Position numbers and translations under genes: made by a program. Positions 36,611 through 45,579 of a stretch of 64,000 nucleotides of DNA are shown one piece after another. This DNA comes from Lactobacillus sp. GTDB taxonomy: Bacteria; Bacillota; Bacilli; Lactobacillales; Lactobacillaceae. The stretch covers positions 186,001-250,000 of the forward strand of contig JAKVKU010000003.1 in assembly GCA_022484695.1 (NCBI GenBank). The letters are read 5' to 3'. The stretch's first letter is position 1. Every line of letters begins with the position of its first letter. Below the pieces are notes generated by a model. It saw only the letters and a list, made by a program, of their open reading frames with translations. It was not told the DNA's origin and ran no database searches.

Positions 36611-37332
36611 TTAAAAAAATACCTCGTTGTGTGCTCAGAAACTGGTCCCTTACCAAAATCACTACTGACTTCAACGTCGGTAAAACCCGCGGTTTCTAAC
36701 GCCTTTAGATAGGTCGCTAAGGGATAGGTCCGTTCATGATGAGTTTCTTCTAAAACTTGGTAACCCTTGATGGACTCATCCCAGGCAAAAAATGTTAAAT
36801 CATGCTCAATGCTGTGGGGGACCTCCCCCACATAACTGGTCCACATAAACGCCAAATCTTCAAATTTAGCATTATACATGTACCCTGGAAAAACCGTATC
36901 GATTTGATAAGGTGTATGGGCATCAAATAAAAATAAGCCACCGGGTTTTAACGCGGCAAAAACCCGTTGAAAGACCGCCGTCACGGCAGTGATATCTGGT
37001 AAATAACAAATAGAATCGTCAAAACAGGTAATATTGTCAAAGGGAACATCAAAGGCCATATCCCGGGCATCCCCTTGAATCAATGGCAGTTCTAAATGGG
37101 CAGCCTGAATTTTGGCATCTGCTAGCGCCAACATTTCTTCTGATAGGTCTAAGCCAGTGACTTGAAAGCCAGCTTGGGCTAACTTGACGGCCAACGTCCC
37201 TGACCCACAGGCAAGCTCTAATAAAGTTCCTTTGGGTTCAGGCATAAAACTCGCCACATAGTTTTGCCATTCATCATACAGCTGCTCATCCATTAAGCGA
37301 TCATAAACCCGGGCAAATGTGGTATAAATCAT
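36592..37332 (-). CDS. yqeM: SAM-dependent methyltransferase (YqeM-like)
   Basis: A 246-residue class I methyltransferase. It opens with YTTFARVYDRLMDEQLYDEWQ. Motif I is LELACGSGTLAVKLA, followed by TGLDLSEEML, QGDARDM and CFDDSICYL. The substrate is unknown. The ATG overlaps the rsfS stop (4 bases). Its place after rsfS matches Bacillus yqeK-yqeL-yqeM. Confidence 0.9.
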   Translation of the reverse strand: MIYTTFARVYDRLMDEQLYDEWQNYVASFMPEPKGTLLELACGSGTLAVKLAQAGFQVTGLDLSEEMLALADAKIQAAHLELPLIQGDARDMAFDVPFDNITCFDDSICYLPDITAVTAVFQRVFAALKPGGLFLFDAHTPYQIDTVFPGYMYNAKFEDLAFMWTSYVGEVPHSIEHDLTFFAWDESIKGYQVLEETHHERTYPLATYLKALETAGFTDVEVSSDFGKGPVSEHTTRYFFKCRKAD

Positions 37333-37685
37333 TCAGTGACCCATTGGGATACATTGACGATTGGTGCATCTGACCAAAGTTTTTCGATGTTGTAAAATTC
37401 CCGTTCCTCTTTTAAGAAGACATGAACGACCACATCGCCTAAATCGATCAAGAACCAGCGCGACCCCCGTTTGCCTTCCATGTGGCGAACTTGTACTTCG
37501 GCATCTTCTTCTTTGGCCACAATTTCATCAACAATGGCTTCGACTTGGCGTTCTGAATTACCATGCATGATGACAAAATAATCCGCTAATAAGCTGACTT
37601 CTTGCATATCTAACGCTACAATTTCTTCTGCGTGTTTACTATCTGCCGCTTTAACGGCGATTTCTAACATTTGTTTACTATCCAA
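37329..37685 (-). CDS. rsfS: Ribosomal silencing factor RsfS
   Basis: Binds uL14 on the 50S subunit and blocks subunit joining in starved cells. The 118-residue protein shows AEEIVALDMQEVSLLADYFVI, EGKRGSRWFLIDLGDVVVHVF and REFYNIEKLW, the family core. The start is probably TTG, with GGAG 11 bases upstream; an ATG five codons later is an alternative. It is within the yqe operon, between yqeK and yqeM. Confidence 0.95.
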   Translation of the reverse strand: MDSKQMLEIAVKAADSKHAEEIVALDMQEVSLLADYFVIMHGNSERQVEAIVDEIVAKEEDAEVQVRHMEGKRGSRWFLIDLGDVVVHVFLKEEREFYNIEKLWSDAPIVNVSQWVTE

Positions 37686-37714
37686 AAAATAAATCGCTCC
37701 TTTGATTGTTTGTG

Positions 37715-38308
37715 CTAATTATCGACGACCCAAGCGTTGTAACTATCAATCGTCTTGGGGTAAATCTTTTGTTTTTTAGAGGCTAAGAAATTCAAGGTTT
37801 GCGCTAACTCAAAAGCTACACCAGCCGCCAAAGATGTCTCAGCTGCCTGACGGGCCGCATCGACCCCGGGGAAATCACGGCCTGGTTCAATGAAGTCCGC
37901 AATAAAGATAATTTGGTCTAACTTACTCATTTTGGGTGCCCCAATGGTATGTTTCGCCACGGCACTTAAAATGGCGCCATCATATATCTGCAGATCCCGC
38001 TGAATAAAATAAGTGCCCACAACACCGTGCCAGATACCGTTATTATACCCTAATAAGGCGGGATCAAGTTGTTGAGACAAAATGACCTGTTTAAACGCCT
38101 CATCCGGTAAATCCTTGGCATAATCATGGACAATACCAGCTACCCGGGCCCGGGTGACATCAGCGCCATATTTTTGAGCCAATTTTTCAGCCGTAGCCGC
38201 TACCCGCTGGACATGGGCAAAACGGGTCGGCTTCAACTTCTGGGAAACACGATCCAATAATTCTGCGTAACTATAAGGCAATAAATCTGCCAAATCACTT
38301 TCGCTCAA
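37715..38308 (-). CDS. yqeK: HD-domain nucleotide hydrolase YqeK
   Basis: Hydrolyses diadenosine tetraphosphate (Ap4A) in characterised homologues. The HD motifs are FAHVQRVAATAEKLA, GIVHDYAKDLP, WHGVVGTYF and AKHTIGAPKMSKLDQIIFIADFIEPGR. The most likely start is TTG at 38308, which has AAGGGG 7 bases upstream and overlaps nadD by 14 bases. The ATG 11 codons earlier has no ribosome site. This gives 197 residues. Confidence 0.92.
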   Translation of the reverse strand: MSESDLADLLPYSYAELLDRVSQKLKPTRFAHVQRVAATAEKLAQKYGADVTRARVAGIVHDYAKDLPDEAFKQVILSQQLDPALLGYNNGIWHGVVGTYFIQRDLQIYDGAILSAVAKHTIGAPKMSKLDQIIFIADFIEPGRDFPGVDAARQAAETSLAAGVAFELAQTLNFLASKKQKIYPKTIDSYNAWVVDN

Positions 38309-38948
38309 GGTAAAGCCCCTTTTCATAGATATAATTTTCAACGCCTTCCGGTACCAGGTAGTGGATAGACTGATGATTAACGACCCGCTGCCGAATCATA
38401 CTAGATGAAATATCAATTAAAGGTGAATCCACCCAAATCACTGGATAAGGTGTATGCACCGAAAAGTCGCGGCGCCGCACGCCCACAAAGCGAACCAACT
38501 TCACTAACTCATCAATACGATGCCACTTCGGTAAATAAGCCACCATATCGCCGCCAATAATGAAATAGTAATCCGTATCGGGATGACGTTGTTTTAATAT
38601 TTTTATTGTATCATAGGTATAGCTGATCCCACCCCGTTGTAATTCGGCAGTTTCCAATTCGAAATTCAAATTATCAAAAATTGCCCGTTCAACCATGGCT
38701 TGGCGCAACTCGCCTGAAATCGTTTGTTTTTCATCCACATGCGGGGGCTGACTGTCCGGCATGAACAAAACTTTTTCTAAAGCTAATTGTTTCATAACCT
38801 GATCAGCCATAACCAAATGGCCTAAATGCGGTGGATTAAATGTGCCACCTAAAATACCCACTTGACGCCGATGATTTAAATTAATCAGTTTACGTTGAAC
38901 TTCCGTTGAAATAACCGGTTGTTTTAAAGTTGTTGTTCTTGTCTGCAC
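38295..38948 (-). CDS. nadD: Nicotinate-nucleotide adenylyltransferase NadD
   Basis: Forms nicotinate adenine dinucleotide in NAD synthesis. The nucleotidyltransferase motifs are GGTFNPPHLGHL and ISSSMIRQRV. The protein has about 28 extra residues before the catalytic core, as in some other lactobacilli. The start is chosen at the GTG with AGGGG 10 bases upstream (38948). An in-frame GTG four codons earlier (38960) lies almost on the ribosome site. It overlaps the end with yqeK. Confidence 0.93.
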   Translation of the reverse strand: MQTRTTTLKQPVISTEVQRKLINLNHRRQVGILGGTFNPPHLGHLVMADQVMKQLALEKVLFMPDSQPPHVDEKQTISGELRQAMVERAIFDNLNFELETAELQRGGISYTYDTIKILKQRHPDTDYYFIIGGDMVAYLPKWHRIDELVKLVRFVGVRRRDFSVHTPYPVIWVDSPLIDISSSMIRQRVVNHQSIHYLVPEGVENYIYEKGLYLERK

Positions 38949-38974
38949 GAATCTGCCCACCCCTCATTGAATAA

Positions 38975-39286
38975 TTAAATAGCTTGCACTTTTTTAGAGA
39001 GCACTTGATACTTCTCTTTTGAAGCTGGTCGATAAACCAATAATGAGTGCCCAATCACTTGGGGCACTTCTAGATTTAAATCTTGATCCACCAACCATTG
39101 TGCAACCTGTTTCGGGGTTAGATCCGTATTTTGTAAAATGCTGATTTTAATTAATTCCCGTTTGTCTAAAGCGGGTAATAATTGCTTTAAAAAGTTATCG
39201 GTTAATTCATTTTTACCAATTTGCATCAAGGGCCGCATCACGTTTGCTTGGGCCCGTAAAAATCTTTTTTGTTTCCCAGTTAACAT
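38975..39286 (-). CDS. yhbY: RNA-binding protein YhbY (CRM domain)
   Basis: A 103-residue single CRM-domain protein: LTGKQKRFLRAQANVM, QIGKNELTDNFLKQL and QVIGHSLLVYRPA. YhbY associates with pre-50S particles. Its place between yqeH and nadD is conserved (aroE, found between them in Bacillus, is absent). Confidence 0.93.
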   Translation of the reverse strand: MLTGKQKRFLRAQANVMRPLMQIGKNELTDNFLKQLLPALDKRELIKISILQNTDLTPKQVAQWLVDQDLNLEVPQVIGHSLLVYRPASKEKYQVLSKKVQAI

Positions 39287-39304
39287 ATAATCTAATCTTC
39301 CTTA

Positions 39305-40426
39305 TCAAATAATGGCTTTGCGGACAACGACATCAACATTTTCCGGTGCATAGGCGGCCACAACGCCGGCTTTGGCTACTGTGATCCAGCCCAGTCCCCC
39401 GAATACAATATCCGTTTTGGTAGTGATCGCAAATTCATGGCGCACTAGCTTAGGAAAGTCTGCCAAATCTTTGGCCCGAGGTGGCACCAGTAATTCGCCG
39501 ACATGTTTGTCATAAAAAGCATCAGCATTTTCCAGCTTGGTGCGATGCAGCATTAATTGATCGTCCGCATAAACAATAATGCCTTGACGATCGCCACGGA
39601 TATAGTCAAAACGCCCTAACCCACCTAAGAAAATGGTTTGATTATCATTTAACTGATAGGTTTTGGGTTTTAAAGGCTTTTGCGGCGCAATTAAATTTAA
39701 ATCCTTCGGACTGAGTAAATGGGCAATTTGATGTTCATGAATGATCCCCGGTGTATCAATTAAAGTATGCCCATCACCAAAGGGAATCTCGATGCGATCT
39801 AAGGTAGTCCCCGGAAATCTAGAAGTGGTGATCAAGTCTTTAATCGCCATGTTTTCTTGGATGATTTGATTGATCAATGTGGATTTACCCACATTCGTCG
39901 TGCCCACCACATAGACATCGCGGCCGCGCCGATATTGATCGATCAAGGCCATTAATTTATCCACATTGTGTCCGGTTCTAGAGGATACCAAAAGCGTTTC
40001 TTCTGGCCGTAAGCCTTGGGCATGACTTTGATCAAATAGCCATTGCCGTACTTTACCTCTGGAAACATCTCTTGGTAAGACATCTTCTTTATTTCCCACC
40101 ACAATAACTGGATTATGACCTACAAAACGGTGTAATCCAGGAATAATACTGCCATTGAAGTCAAAAATATCAATCACGTTGATAATTAAGGCATCATGAT
40201 TACCAATTTCATTGAGCAAACTCACGAACTCATCGTTTGCAATGGAAACTGGGGTAATTTCATTGTAGTGTCGCAAGCGAAAACAACGCTGACAGTAAAT
40301 ATCCGCATTTTCATCAGATAATTGTTTTGCTAAAGCTGACTTAGGAATAAATCCAGGTGCAGTTTTGTCCTCAGTTTGAATCCGACTGCCACAACCAATA
40401 CAATATAATGCTTCTTGTTTCTCCAT
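39305..40426 (-). CDS. yqeH: Ribosome biogenesis GTPase YqeH
   Basis: A circularly permuted GTPase needed for 30S assembly; 373 residues. The N-terminal zinc finger (CIGCGSRIQ, then YCQRCFRLRHYNE) is followed by the GTPase motifs in permuted order: VVGNKEDVLP (G4), SSRTGHN (G5), VGTTNVGKSTLI (G1), TSRFPGTTLD (G2), DTPGII (G3). A C-terminal RNA-binding region follows. The start is the ATG with GGAG 6 bases upstream. Confidence 0.96.
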   Translation of the reverse strand: MEKQEALYCIGCGSRIQTEDKTAPGFIPKSALAKQLSDENADIYCQRCFRLRHYNEITPVSIANDEFVSLLNEIGNHDALIINVIDIFDFNGSIIPGLHRFVGHNPVIVVGNKEDVLPRDVSRGKVRQWLFDQSHAQGLRPEETLLVSSRTGHNVDKLMALIDQYRRGRDVYVVGTTNVGKSTLINQIIQENMAIKDLITTSRFPGTTLDRIEIPFGDGHTLIDTPGIIHEHQIAHLLSPKDLNLIAPQKPLKPKTYQLNDNQTIFLGGLGRFDYIRGDRQGIIVYADDQLMLHRTKLENADAFYDKHVGELLVPPRAKDLADFPKLVRHEFAITTKTDIVFGGLGWITVAKAGVVAAYAPENVDVVVRKAII

Positions 40427-40435
40427 CAAGGTCTC

Positions 40436-40984
40436 CTATCGTTTTTGATTGGCAGCTGTGATTAAACTATCTTGCCAATCTAAGCCTACAAAGTGCTTTT
40501 TTAAATATTTAAAGATATATTGTTCTATAAAGCGATTAATTGATGTGTTCCAACCGTCACTGGCCACTAAAGGCTTTACTAAAATCGTCCGTAAACCGGC
40601 CCGATTGCCGGAATACACATCTGTGATCAACTGATCACCCACCATGACAGTCTCAGCAGCGCGCAAATTATAGGTGGCTAAAGCTTCCCGAATGCCTTTG
40701 ACCGTTGGCTTCATGGCGCGAGCCACAAAGGGCATTTCTAATTGTGCTAACGCCACACCAACGCGGGCATGACTATTGTTTGAAACAACAATGACCTGAA
40801 TATTGGCTTGCCGCATTTTTTGCAACCAAGCGTTGGTCTTGGCATCAGCCAATTTATTGTTCCAAGGTAGTAACGTGTTATCTAGATCCGTTAAAATATT
40901 TTGAATCCCCACGGTTTTGAGCTGATCCGGATCCAGATCATATAGCGAATTCAGCATGAAAGTTGGTTTAAAACTTTTTAACAT
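40436..40984 (-). CDS. yqeG: HAD-superfamily phosphatase YqeG
   Basis: A 182-residue HAD IIIA phosphatase. The motifs are LTDLDNTLLPWN (nucleophile Asp), VVSNN, and VMVGDQLITDVYSGNRAG. It is first in the yqeG-yqeH-yhbY-nadD-yqeK-rsfS-yqeM-tmcAL-yceD run, with GAGGAG 5 bases before the ATG. In other genomes homologues act on phosphatidylglycerophosphate or sugar phosphates; the substrate here is unknown. Confidence 0.92.
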   Translation of the reverse strand: MLKSFKPTFMLNSLYDLDPDQLKTVGIQNILTDLDNTLLPWNNKLADAKTNAWLQKMRQANIQVIVVSNNSHARVGVALAQLEMPFVARAMKPTVKGIREALATYNLRAAETVMVGDQLITDVYSGNRAGLRTILVKPLVASDGWNTSINRFIEQYIFKYLKKHFVGLDWQDSLITAANQKR

Positions 40985-41072
40985 ATAAACTCCTCTACGT
41001 CCATCATTTCAATTTTTCATTATAATAGATTTCTCGATAGATTGCATGTTTTATTCTGAAGTCGCCAAAAAG

Positions 41073-41101
41073 TTGCTAACAAAAAGTAAGTGATATAGAA
41101 T
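41073..41101 (+). promoter_or_regulatory. Promoter of the dioxygenase-esterase-reductase operon
   Basis: TTGCTA (41073-41078), a 17-base spacer and TAGAAT (41096-41101), 35 bases before the first ATG. It is the only good pair on the plus strand of the 151-base gap from the divergent yqeG. Confidence 0.7.
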
Positions 41102-41135
41102 GATAGTAACTACTACAGATGGGAAGGTGCTTTAA

Positions 41136-42026
41136 ATGACCGATATTCATCATGTTTCATTGCTCACACATGACAAAGACGTGAATCAACATTTTTACAC
41201 AACCATTTTAGGCTTTCGCTTGGTGAAAAACACGGTGAACCAAGAGAACATTCACATGCGGCATCTATTTTATGGGGATTATTTGGGCAGCCCTGATAGT
41301 ATCACATCTTTTTTTGAAGTGCACCACTTAGGACCCCGCTATGACGGAACCAGCTACCTTAACGGCATTTATTACGGCATCCCCACCGCTAGCGTTGATT
41401 TTTGGCAAACTCGCTTAACCGAACAGCAAATACCCTTTCAAGTTAACCAACAAACGATTCAATTCTCTGACCCAGATCAAGTGTCCATCACCTTGCAACC
41501 AGTCGCTCAGACCTTAAATGCCAACCAAGTTGTGCCCAATGACATTCCGGGGGCTTACCAAATTGTTGGGATTTTAGGGACGGAATTACGGGTGCCAGAA
41601 ATTGCAGCTTCCGCTAATTTCTTTGAAACCTATTTAAACTTGCCCTTTGAAAATGGGGCTATTCAGCTGGCAAACGGGCACTTCATCAAAATTTTGAACT
41701 CAAACAGTACTGAAAAGCATCGCTTTGGCCGTGGCTCCATGGACCATGTGGCCTTCACGGTAGCCGATGAGGCAGCTTTAAAACAGATGGTTCAAAAAGC
41801 CAAAGATCAGCATTGGAATCTAGAGGTCGTTCGAGATCGGGGTTGGTTCAAGAGTTTGTATATTCAAGAACCTAACCACAATCGAATTGAACTGGCGACG
41901 ATGGGTCCTGGCTTCACCTTAGATGAGCCGCTGGCAAGTCTGGGGGAAACATTAGGACTTCCCGCTCATTTGGAAAACAAGCGGGCTGAGATTTTGACTT
42001 ACTTGGCCAAGACACCGGCACAATAA
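41136..42026 (+). CDS. Ring-cleaving dioxygenase-like VOC protein (MhqO-like)
   Basis: A 296-residue protein with two vicinal-oxygen-chelate modules. Likely metal ligands lie in IHHVSLLT (module 1), MDHVAFTV and NRIELAT (module 2). It resembles the MhqO/MhqE/YkcA group of Bacillus, induced by catechols and quinones. The start has AAGGTG 6 bases upstream. It is the first gene of a four-gene plus-strand operon with an MhqD-like hydrolase, a flavin reductase-like protein and a quinone-type oxidoreductase. The substrate is inferred from the family only. Confidence 0.88.
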   Translation: MTDIHHVSLLTHDKDVNQHFYTTILGFRLVKNTVNQENIHMRHLFYGDYLGSPDSITSFFEVHHLGPRYDGTSYLNGIYYGIPTASVDFWQTRLTEQQIPFQVNQQTIQFSDPDQVSITLQPVAQTLNANQVVPNDIPGAYQIVGILGTELRVPEIAASANFFETYLNLPFENGAIQLANGHFIKILNSNSTEKHRFGRGSMDHVAFTVADEAALKQMVQKAKDQHWNLEVVRDRGWFKSLYIQEPNHNRIELATMGPGFTLDEPLASLGETLGLPAHLENKRAEILTYLAKTPAQ

Positions 42027-42064
42027 TATAATTATTAGTAAATTTATGATTGGAGTAAGCGACT

Positions 42065-42685
42065 ATGACAAATTATGATAATTATACTTTCATTCAAGGG
42101 GAAGCAGCCGTTGCCCCAATGCTCTTGTTACATGGCACCGGTGGCGATGAACAGGACTTAATTCCCCTCGGCCATTTTTTAGCGCCCCAGGCAAGCCTAC
42201 TATCCATTCGCGGCCGCATCGTTGAGCAGGGTGCTAATCGGTATTTTAAACATACCCCAACGGGTGGCTTTGATCTAAAGAACTTAGAAAGTGAAACAAC
42301 TTGGCTGCTCCAGACCCTGGAAGAACTGACTGACAAACACAAACTAGACTTAGACCGGCTGATTGTCATGGGTTATTCCAATGGTGCCAACGTGGCGGCC
42401 AAATTCATTTTGGATGGCAAGGTCCCCATTAAAACTGGCATTTTTTTCCATCCCATGATTTTAACTCCCGATGATACCACAACGGATTTAGCGGATACCG
42501 CAATTTGGATGTCCCATGGCAGTATGGATCCCATTGTCACAGAAACTAATTTTAAAGCCCTAGCCACGGCCTTCACTGCGAAACAGACAACTGTTACAAC
42601 TTATGAAGCCAAGCAATCCCATAATTTATCTGAAAACGAACTCCAGGCAGCCAAAGACTGGTTGGCCCAAAGTGGGCGCTTATGA
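42065..42685 (+). CDS. Alpha/beta-hydrolase carboxylesterase (MhqD-like)
   Basis: A 206-residue phospholipase/carboxylesterase family enzyme. The nucleophile Ser is in VMGYSNGANVA, the Asp in SHGSMDPIV, and the His in KQSHNLSENE. It opens with LLLHGTGGDEQDLIPLG. MhqD-type hydrolases are co-induced with ring-cleaving dioxygenases in the Bacillus quinone response. Good ribosome site (GGAG 9 bases upstream). It overlaps the next gene start by 4 bases. Confidence 0.9.
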   Translation: MTNYDNYTFIQGEAAVAPMLLLHGTGGDEQDLIPLGHFLAPQASLLSIRGRIVEQGANRYFKHTPTGGFDLKNLESETTWLLQTLEELTDKHKLDLDRLIVMGYSNGANVAAKFILDGKVPIKTGIFFHPMILTPDDTTTDLADTAIWMSHGSMDPIVTETNFKALATAFTAKQTTVTTYEAKQSHNLSENELQAAKDWLAQSGRL

Positions 42686-43305
42686 TGATCCATTACAGCC
42701 AACAAGACCTGTCCCAATTAGACCAATATAAACTGCTATCCGGCAGTGTTTCACCCCGGCCAATTGCTTGGATAACCACGTTAAATACTGCCGCCAACGT
42801 AGTCAACTTGGCGCCCTTTAGCTTCTTTTCCGTGGCCAGTAATCAAGCGCCTTTATTATCCGTCGCAATTTTACGCAAACAAGGCCAGCCAAAAGATACC
42901 GCCGCTAACCTACTTGAAAATGGGCAGGCAGTCGTACATGTGGTTTCCAGTGAATTCGCTGAAAAAATGAATCAAACCGCGGCTACTTTAGCACCCAATG
43001 CGTCAGAAGCGACACTGATTGAGGCACCCCTTACGGCCAGCCAAAGCATTGCGGTCCCCGGCTTAGCTGACGTTAAAATCCGCTTTGAGACTAGTGTCTT
43101 TGAATACGTCCCTTTGAAAAATACCAACCAGGCCATCATGACGGATTTATTTATTTTAAAAGTTTCAGACTTTTACTTTGACCAAAGTGTTTTTAACCCA
43201 GATAATAAACATATCCGGACTGAAGTTTTGCACCCCGTTGGCCGCTTAGCCGGGCCGAATTATGTGCAAGTTGATCAAACCTTCAAAATGATTCGACCCC
43301 GCTGA
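42682..43305 (+). CDS. Flavin reductase-like FMN-binding protein
   Basis: A 207-residue protein of the flavin reductase-like domain family (split-barrel FMN binding). The segments SGSVSPRPIAWITT, NLAPFSFFSVASNQAPLLSVA and PKDTAANLLENG are typical. Such proteins may reduce flavin or quinone compounds. The ATG overlaps the preceding stop, so translation is coupled. Role in a quinone detoxification operon is inferred from the neighbours. Confidence 0.87.
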   Translation: MMIHYSQQDLSQLDQYKLLSGSVSPRPIAWITTLNTAANVVNLAPFSFFSVASNQAPLLSVAILRKQGQPKDTAANLLENGQAVVHVVSSEFAEKMNQTAATLAPNASEATLIEAPLTASQSIAVPGLADVKIRFETSVFEYVPLKNTNQAIMTDLFILKVSDFYFDQSVFNPDNKHIRTEVLHPVGRLAGPNYVQVDQTFKMIRPR

Positions 43306-43346
43306 CTTTTATCCGGATCAATGCTTAATTTTAGGAGGTTTTAATT

Positions 43347-44282
43347 TTGTTTGCAATTGGTATCAATCAGTATGGTGATCCCAGCGTTTTTGAACAGCTG
43401 GCAAAAGACACCCCAGAACCTAAAGCAAATCAAGTCTTACTCAAAACAAAAGCCGTGGGCATTAATCCTTACGATGCCCTATTACGATCAGGCAGTCAGC
43501 AACACGACCGCCCCCTGCCCTTCCCAATTATCCCTGGGACTGACGTGGTGGGCGAAATAGCCGCTGTGGGTGCTGACGTCACCGATTTTAAAGTCGGTCA
43601 GCAGGTCATTAATTTGCGGCCTTTACGGGGTTATAGTGAATACGTCACCGCATCCACCGGTAAAATCGTGCCGTTGCCAAAGGGACTTGATTTAACCTTA
43701 GCTGCCAGCCTGCCCACCGCCGGCTATGCGGCCTATAATATCACGCACCACTTCTTGCCTTTAGAAGCTGGCAAAACCATCGCAATTATTGGCGCCAGTG
43801 GCACAGTGGGGGCCTTAACCACACAAATTGCTAAATCCTTAGGTTTACACGTTATCGCCATTGGCGCTGAAAAAAATGGGGACTTCATGTCTAAAATCGG
43901 TGCCGATGAATTAGGCTTTTATGATACTGAAACAGTTGGTCAGAAATTCGAAAATCAAGCTGATTATGTGGTCAATGCTGCCAGTGGTGGACAAGATCAC
44001 GGCATGAGTAACATGCTGATCAAACCTGGCCGCGGCTTTATTGCCACAGTTGGTGATCTTGCCCCAGCTGTTACAAAAGCTGGCGTCCGAGTCGCTTATG
44101 TGCATCAAGATAAAATATTTAGCACCCAAGTTGCTTTGAACTTCTTAGTCAAGCTCGCCACCACGACTGGCTTAGCCTTAAGAATTGATACACCGCTCGC
44201 CTTTGATGTTGCCGGCATTACCACTGCCCACCAACGCATTGAAAACCATCAAACCAAGGGCCATCAAATCGCAATCTTATAA
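43347..44282 (+). CDS. Zinc-independent NADPH:quinone oxidoreductase-like MDR protein
   Basis: A 311-residue medium-chain dehydrogenase/reductase. The N-terminal GroES-like fold has GINPYDALLRSGSQ and PFPIIPGTDVVGEI. The NADP site is IIGASGTVGALTTQIAKSLG. No structural zinc cluster of Cys is present, as in quinone reductases. The start is TTG with AGGAGG 8 bases upstream. It is the last gene of the cassette. Confidence 0.9.
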   Translation: MFAIGINQYGDPSVFEQLAKDTPEPKANQVLLKTKAVGINPYDALLRSGSQQHDRPLPFPIIPGTDVVGEIAAVGADVTDFKVGQQVINLRPLRGYSEYVTASTGKIVPLPKGLDLTLAASLPTAGYAAYNITHHFLPLEAGKTIAIIGASGTVGALTTQIAKSLGLHVIAIGAEKNGDFMSKIGADELGFYDTETVGQKFENQADYVVNAASGGQDHGMSNMLIKPGRGFIATVGDLAPAVTKAGVRVAYVHQDKIFSTQVALNFLVKLATTTGLALRIDTPLAFDVAGITTAHQRIENHQTKGHQIAIL

Positions 44283-44295
44283 CTCAAATAATTCA

Positions 44296-44339
44296 AAAAA
44301 ATGAGGCAATGCACAAAACCCGTGCTTGCCTCATTTTTG
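44296..44339. terminator. Bidirectional terminator
   Basis: Arms AAAATGAGGCAA-GCAC and GTGC-TTGCCTCATTTT with a short loop and T runs on both strands, between the convergent oxidoreductase gene and rplT. Confidence 0.88.
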
Positions 44340-44347
44340 ATCAAATA

Positions 44348-44701
44348 TTAAAGTGCTTTTTTAGCAGCATCTGCAAATGCTGTAAAAGCAGTTGCATCGT
44401 TGACAGCTAAGTCCGCTAACATCTTACGGTTGATGTCGATACCAGCAACTTTTAAGCCATGCATTAATTTGCTGTAGCTTAATTCGTTTTGACGAGCAGC
44501 CGCATTGATACGTGCGATCCAGAGTTTGCGGAAATCACGTTTTCTCTGACGACGATCTCTAAATGCATAACGATAAGAGTTCATTACTTGGGCATTTGCT
44601 GATTTGAACAGTAAATGCTTAGAACCTGTATAACCCTTAGCGAGTTTTAATACTTTTTTACGACGTTTACGGGTAACCGTACCACCTTTAACACGAGCCA
44701 T
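44348..44701 (-). CDS. rplT: 50S ribosomal protein L20
   Basis: A 117-residue 23S rRNA-binding protein: [20 protein letters not shown] at the start and the RNA-binding core [20 protein letters not shown]. It is needed for early 50S assembly and, in Bacillus, represses infC-rpmI-rplT by binding the leader. Last gene of that operon. Confidence 0.98.
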   Translation of the reverse strand: MARVKGGTVTRKRRKKVLKLAKGYTGSKHLLFKSANAQVMNSYRYAFRDRRQRKRDFRKLWIARINAAARQNELSYSKLMHGLKVAGIDINRKMLADLAVNDATAFTAFADAAKKAL

Positions 44702-44768
44702 TATATTTCCTCCTTGAAGCTATTCACTGACTAGGTCAGGATTGCCTATTCCAATCTTTTTGAACGAA

Positions 44769-44969
44769 CTATTTCATTTGAGAAAGCATCTTACGGTACT
44801 TCTTCATTTCAGTACGAGGTACTAAGCCTGCTTTTCTCAATTGGCGACGTTGCTTAACTGTCTTGCCGTGGAAACGGTGACGTGTGTAAGCATGATGTCT
44901 AGATAATAATCCAGACGCTGTCTTTTTAAAACGTTTTGCAGCGGCACGATTTGTTTTTTGCTTTGGCAT
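44769..44969 (-). CDS. rpmI: 50S ribosomal protein L35
   Basis: A 66-residue basic protein: [19 protein letters not shown], then the conserved central basic region with [11 protein letters not shown] and [10 protein letters not shown]. The start is the ATG with AGGAGG 10 bases upstream, two codons inside the longest frame. It lies between infC and rplT. Confidence 0.97.
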   Translation of the reverse strand: MPKQKTNRAAAKRFKKTASGLLSRHHAYTRHRFHGKTVKQRRQLRKAGLVPRTEMKKYRKMLSQMK

Positions 44970-45039
44970 AATCAAAAATCCTCCTAAGTATTGAACTTAA
45001 CACCAGGTGTTAAGTTCATCTGATACAAAATAATACTGA

Positions 45040-45561
45040 TTAGTTTTCTTTTTCAGCTTTAGGCGCTAGCATCAAGAACATACTGCGACCGTCCATCTTG
45101 GGATAAGATTCAACGTTGGCAATATCATTGGTTTCTTTGGCTAACTTCTCTAACACTGTCCGACCAATATCCTTATGGGTAATCGCGCGGCCTTTGAAAC
45201 GAATGGACACTTTAACTTTATCGCCCTTGCTTAAGAACTTACGTGCATTATTAAGCTTGGTGTTAAAATCATTGTCTTCAATCGTTGGACTCAAGCGAAC
45301 TTCTTTAACACTGATGGTTTTTTGCTTCTTACGGGCTTCGCGAGCTTTCTTTTGTAACTCAAAACGATATTTCCCATAATCCATAATTCTAGCAACTGGG
45401 GGTTTGGCTTTGGGTGCCACAATCACAAGATCTAAATTAGCTTGGTCGGCTAATTGTAATGCTTCTTGTTTTGTTTTAACACCTAATTGATCGCCATTTT
45501 CAGCAATCAAACGTAATTCCCGAAAACGAATATTTTCATTTACCATCAAGTCTTTTGCTAT
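45040..45561 (-). CDS. infC: Translation initiation factor IF-3, probable ATA start
   Basis: Prevents 70S formation and checks initiator pairing. The C-terminal domain has [32 protein letters not shown] and [12 protein letters not shown]. The nearest in-frame ATG (IAKDLM) is internal and has no ribosome site. GGAGGT lies 9 bases before ATA (45559-45561) but only 3 bases before an in-frame TTG (45565-45567). Rare infC starts (AUU and similar) are known and allow IF-3 to repress its own synthesis. ATA is therefore chosen; TTG is the alternative. First gene of infC-rpmI-rplT. Confidence 0.9.
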   Translation of the reverse strand: MAKDLMVNENIRFRELRLIAENGDQLGVKTKQEALQLADQANLDLVIVAPKAKPPVARIMDYGKYRFELQKKAREARKKQKTISVKEVRLSPTIEDNDFNTKLNNARKFLSKGDKVKVSIRFKGRAITHKDIGRTVLEKLAKETNDIANVESYPKMDGRSMFLMLAPKAEKEN

Positions 45562-45579
45562 GGTCAAGCACCTCCATTA

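Noticed and set aside
41086-41110. Imperfect palindrome around the -10 of the quinone-type cassette as a YodB/MhqR site
   Set aside because: Comparing the two strands gives little better than chance symmetry and no match to the TACT-N-AGTA or TATCTCGA forms known for these regulators.
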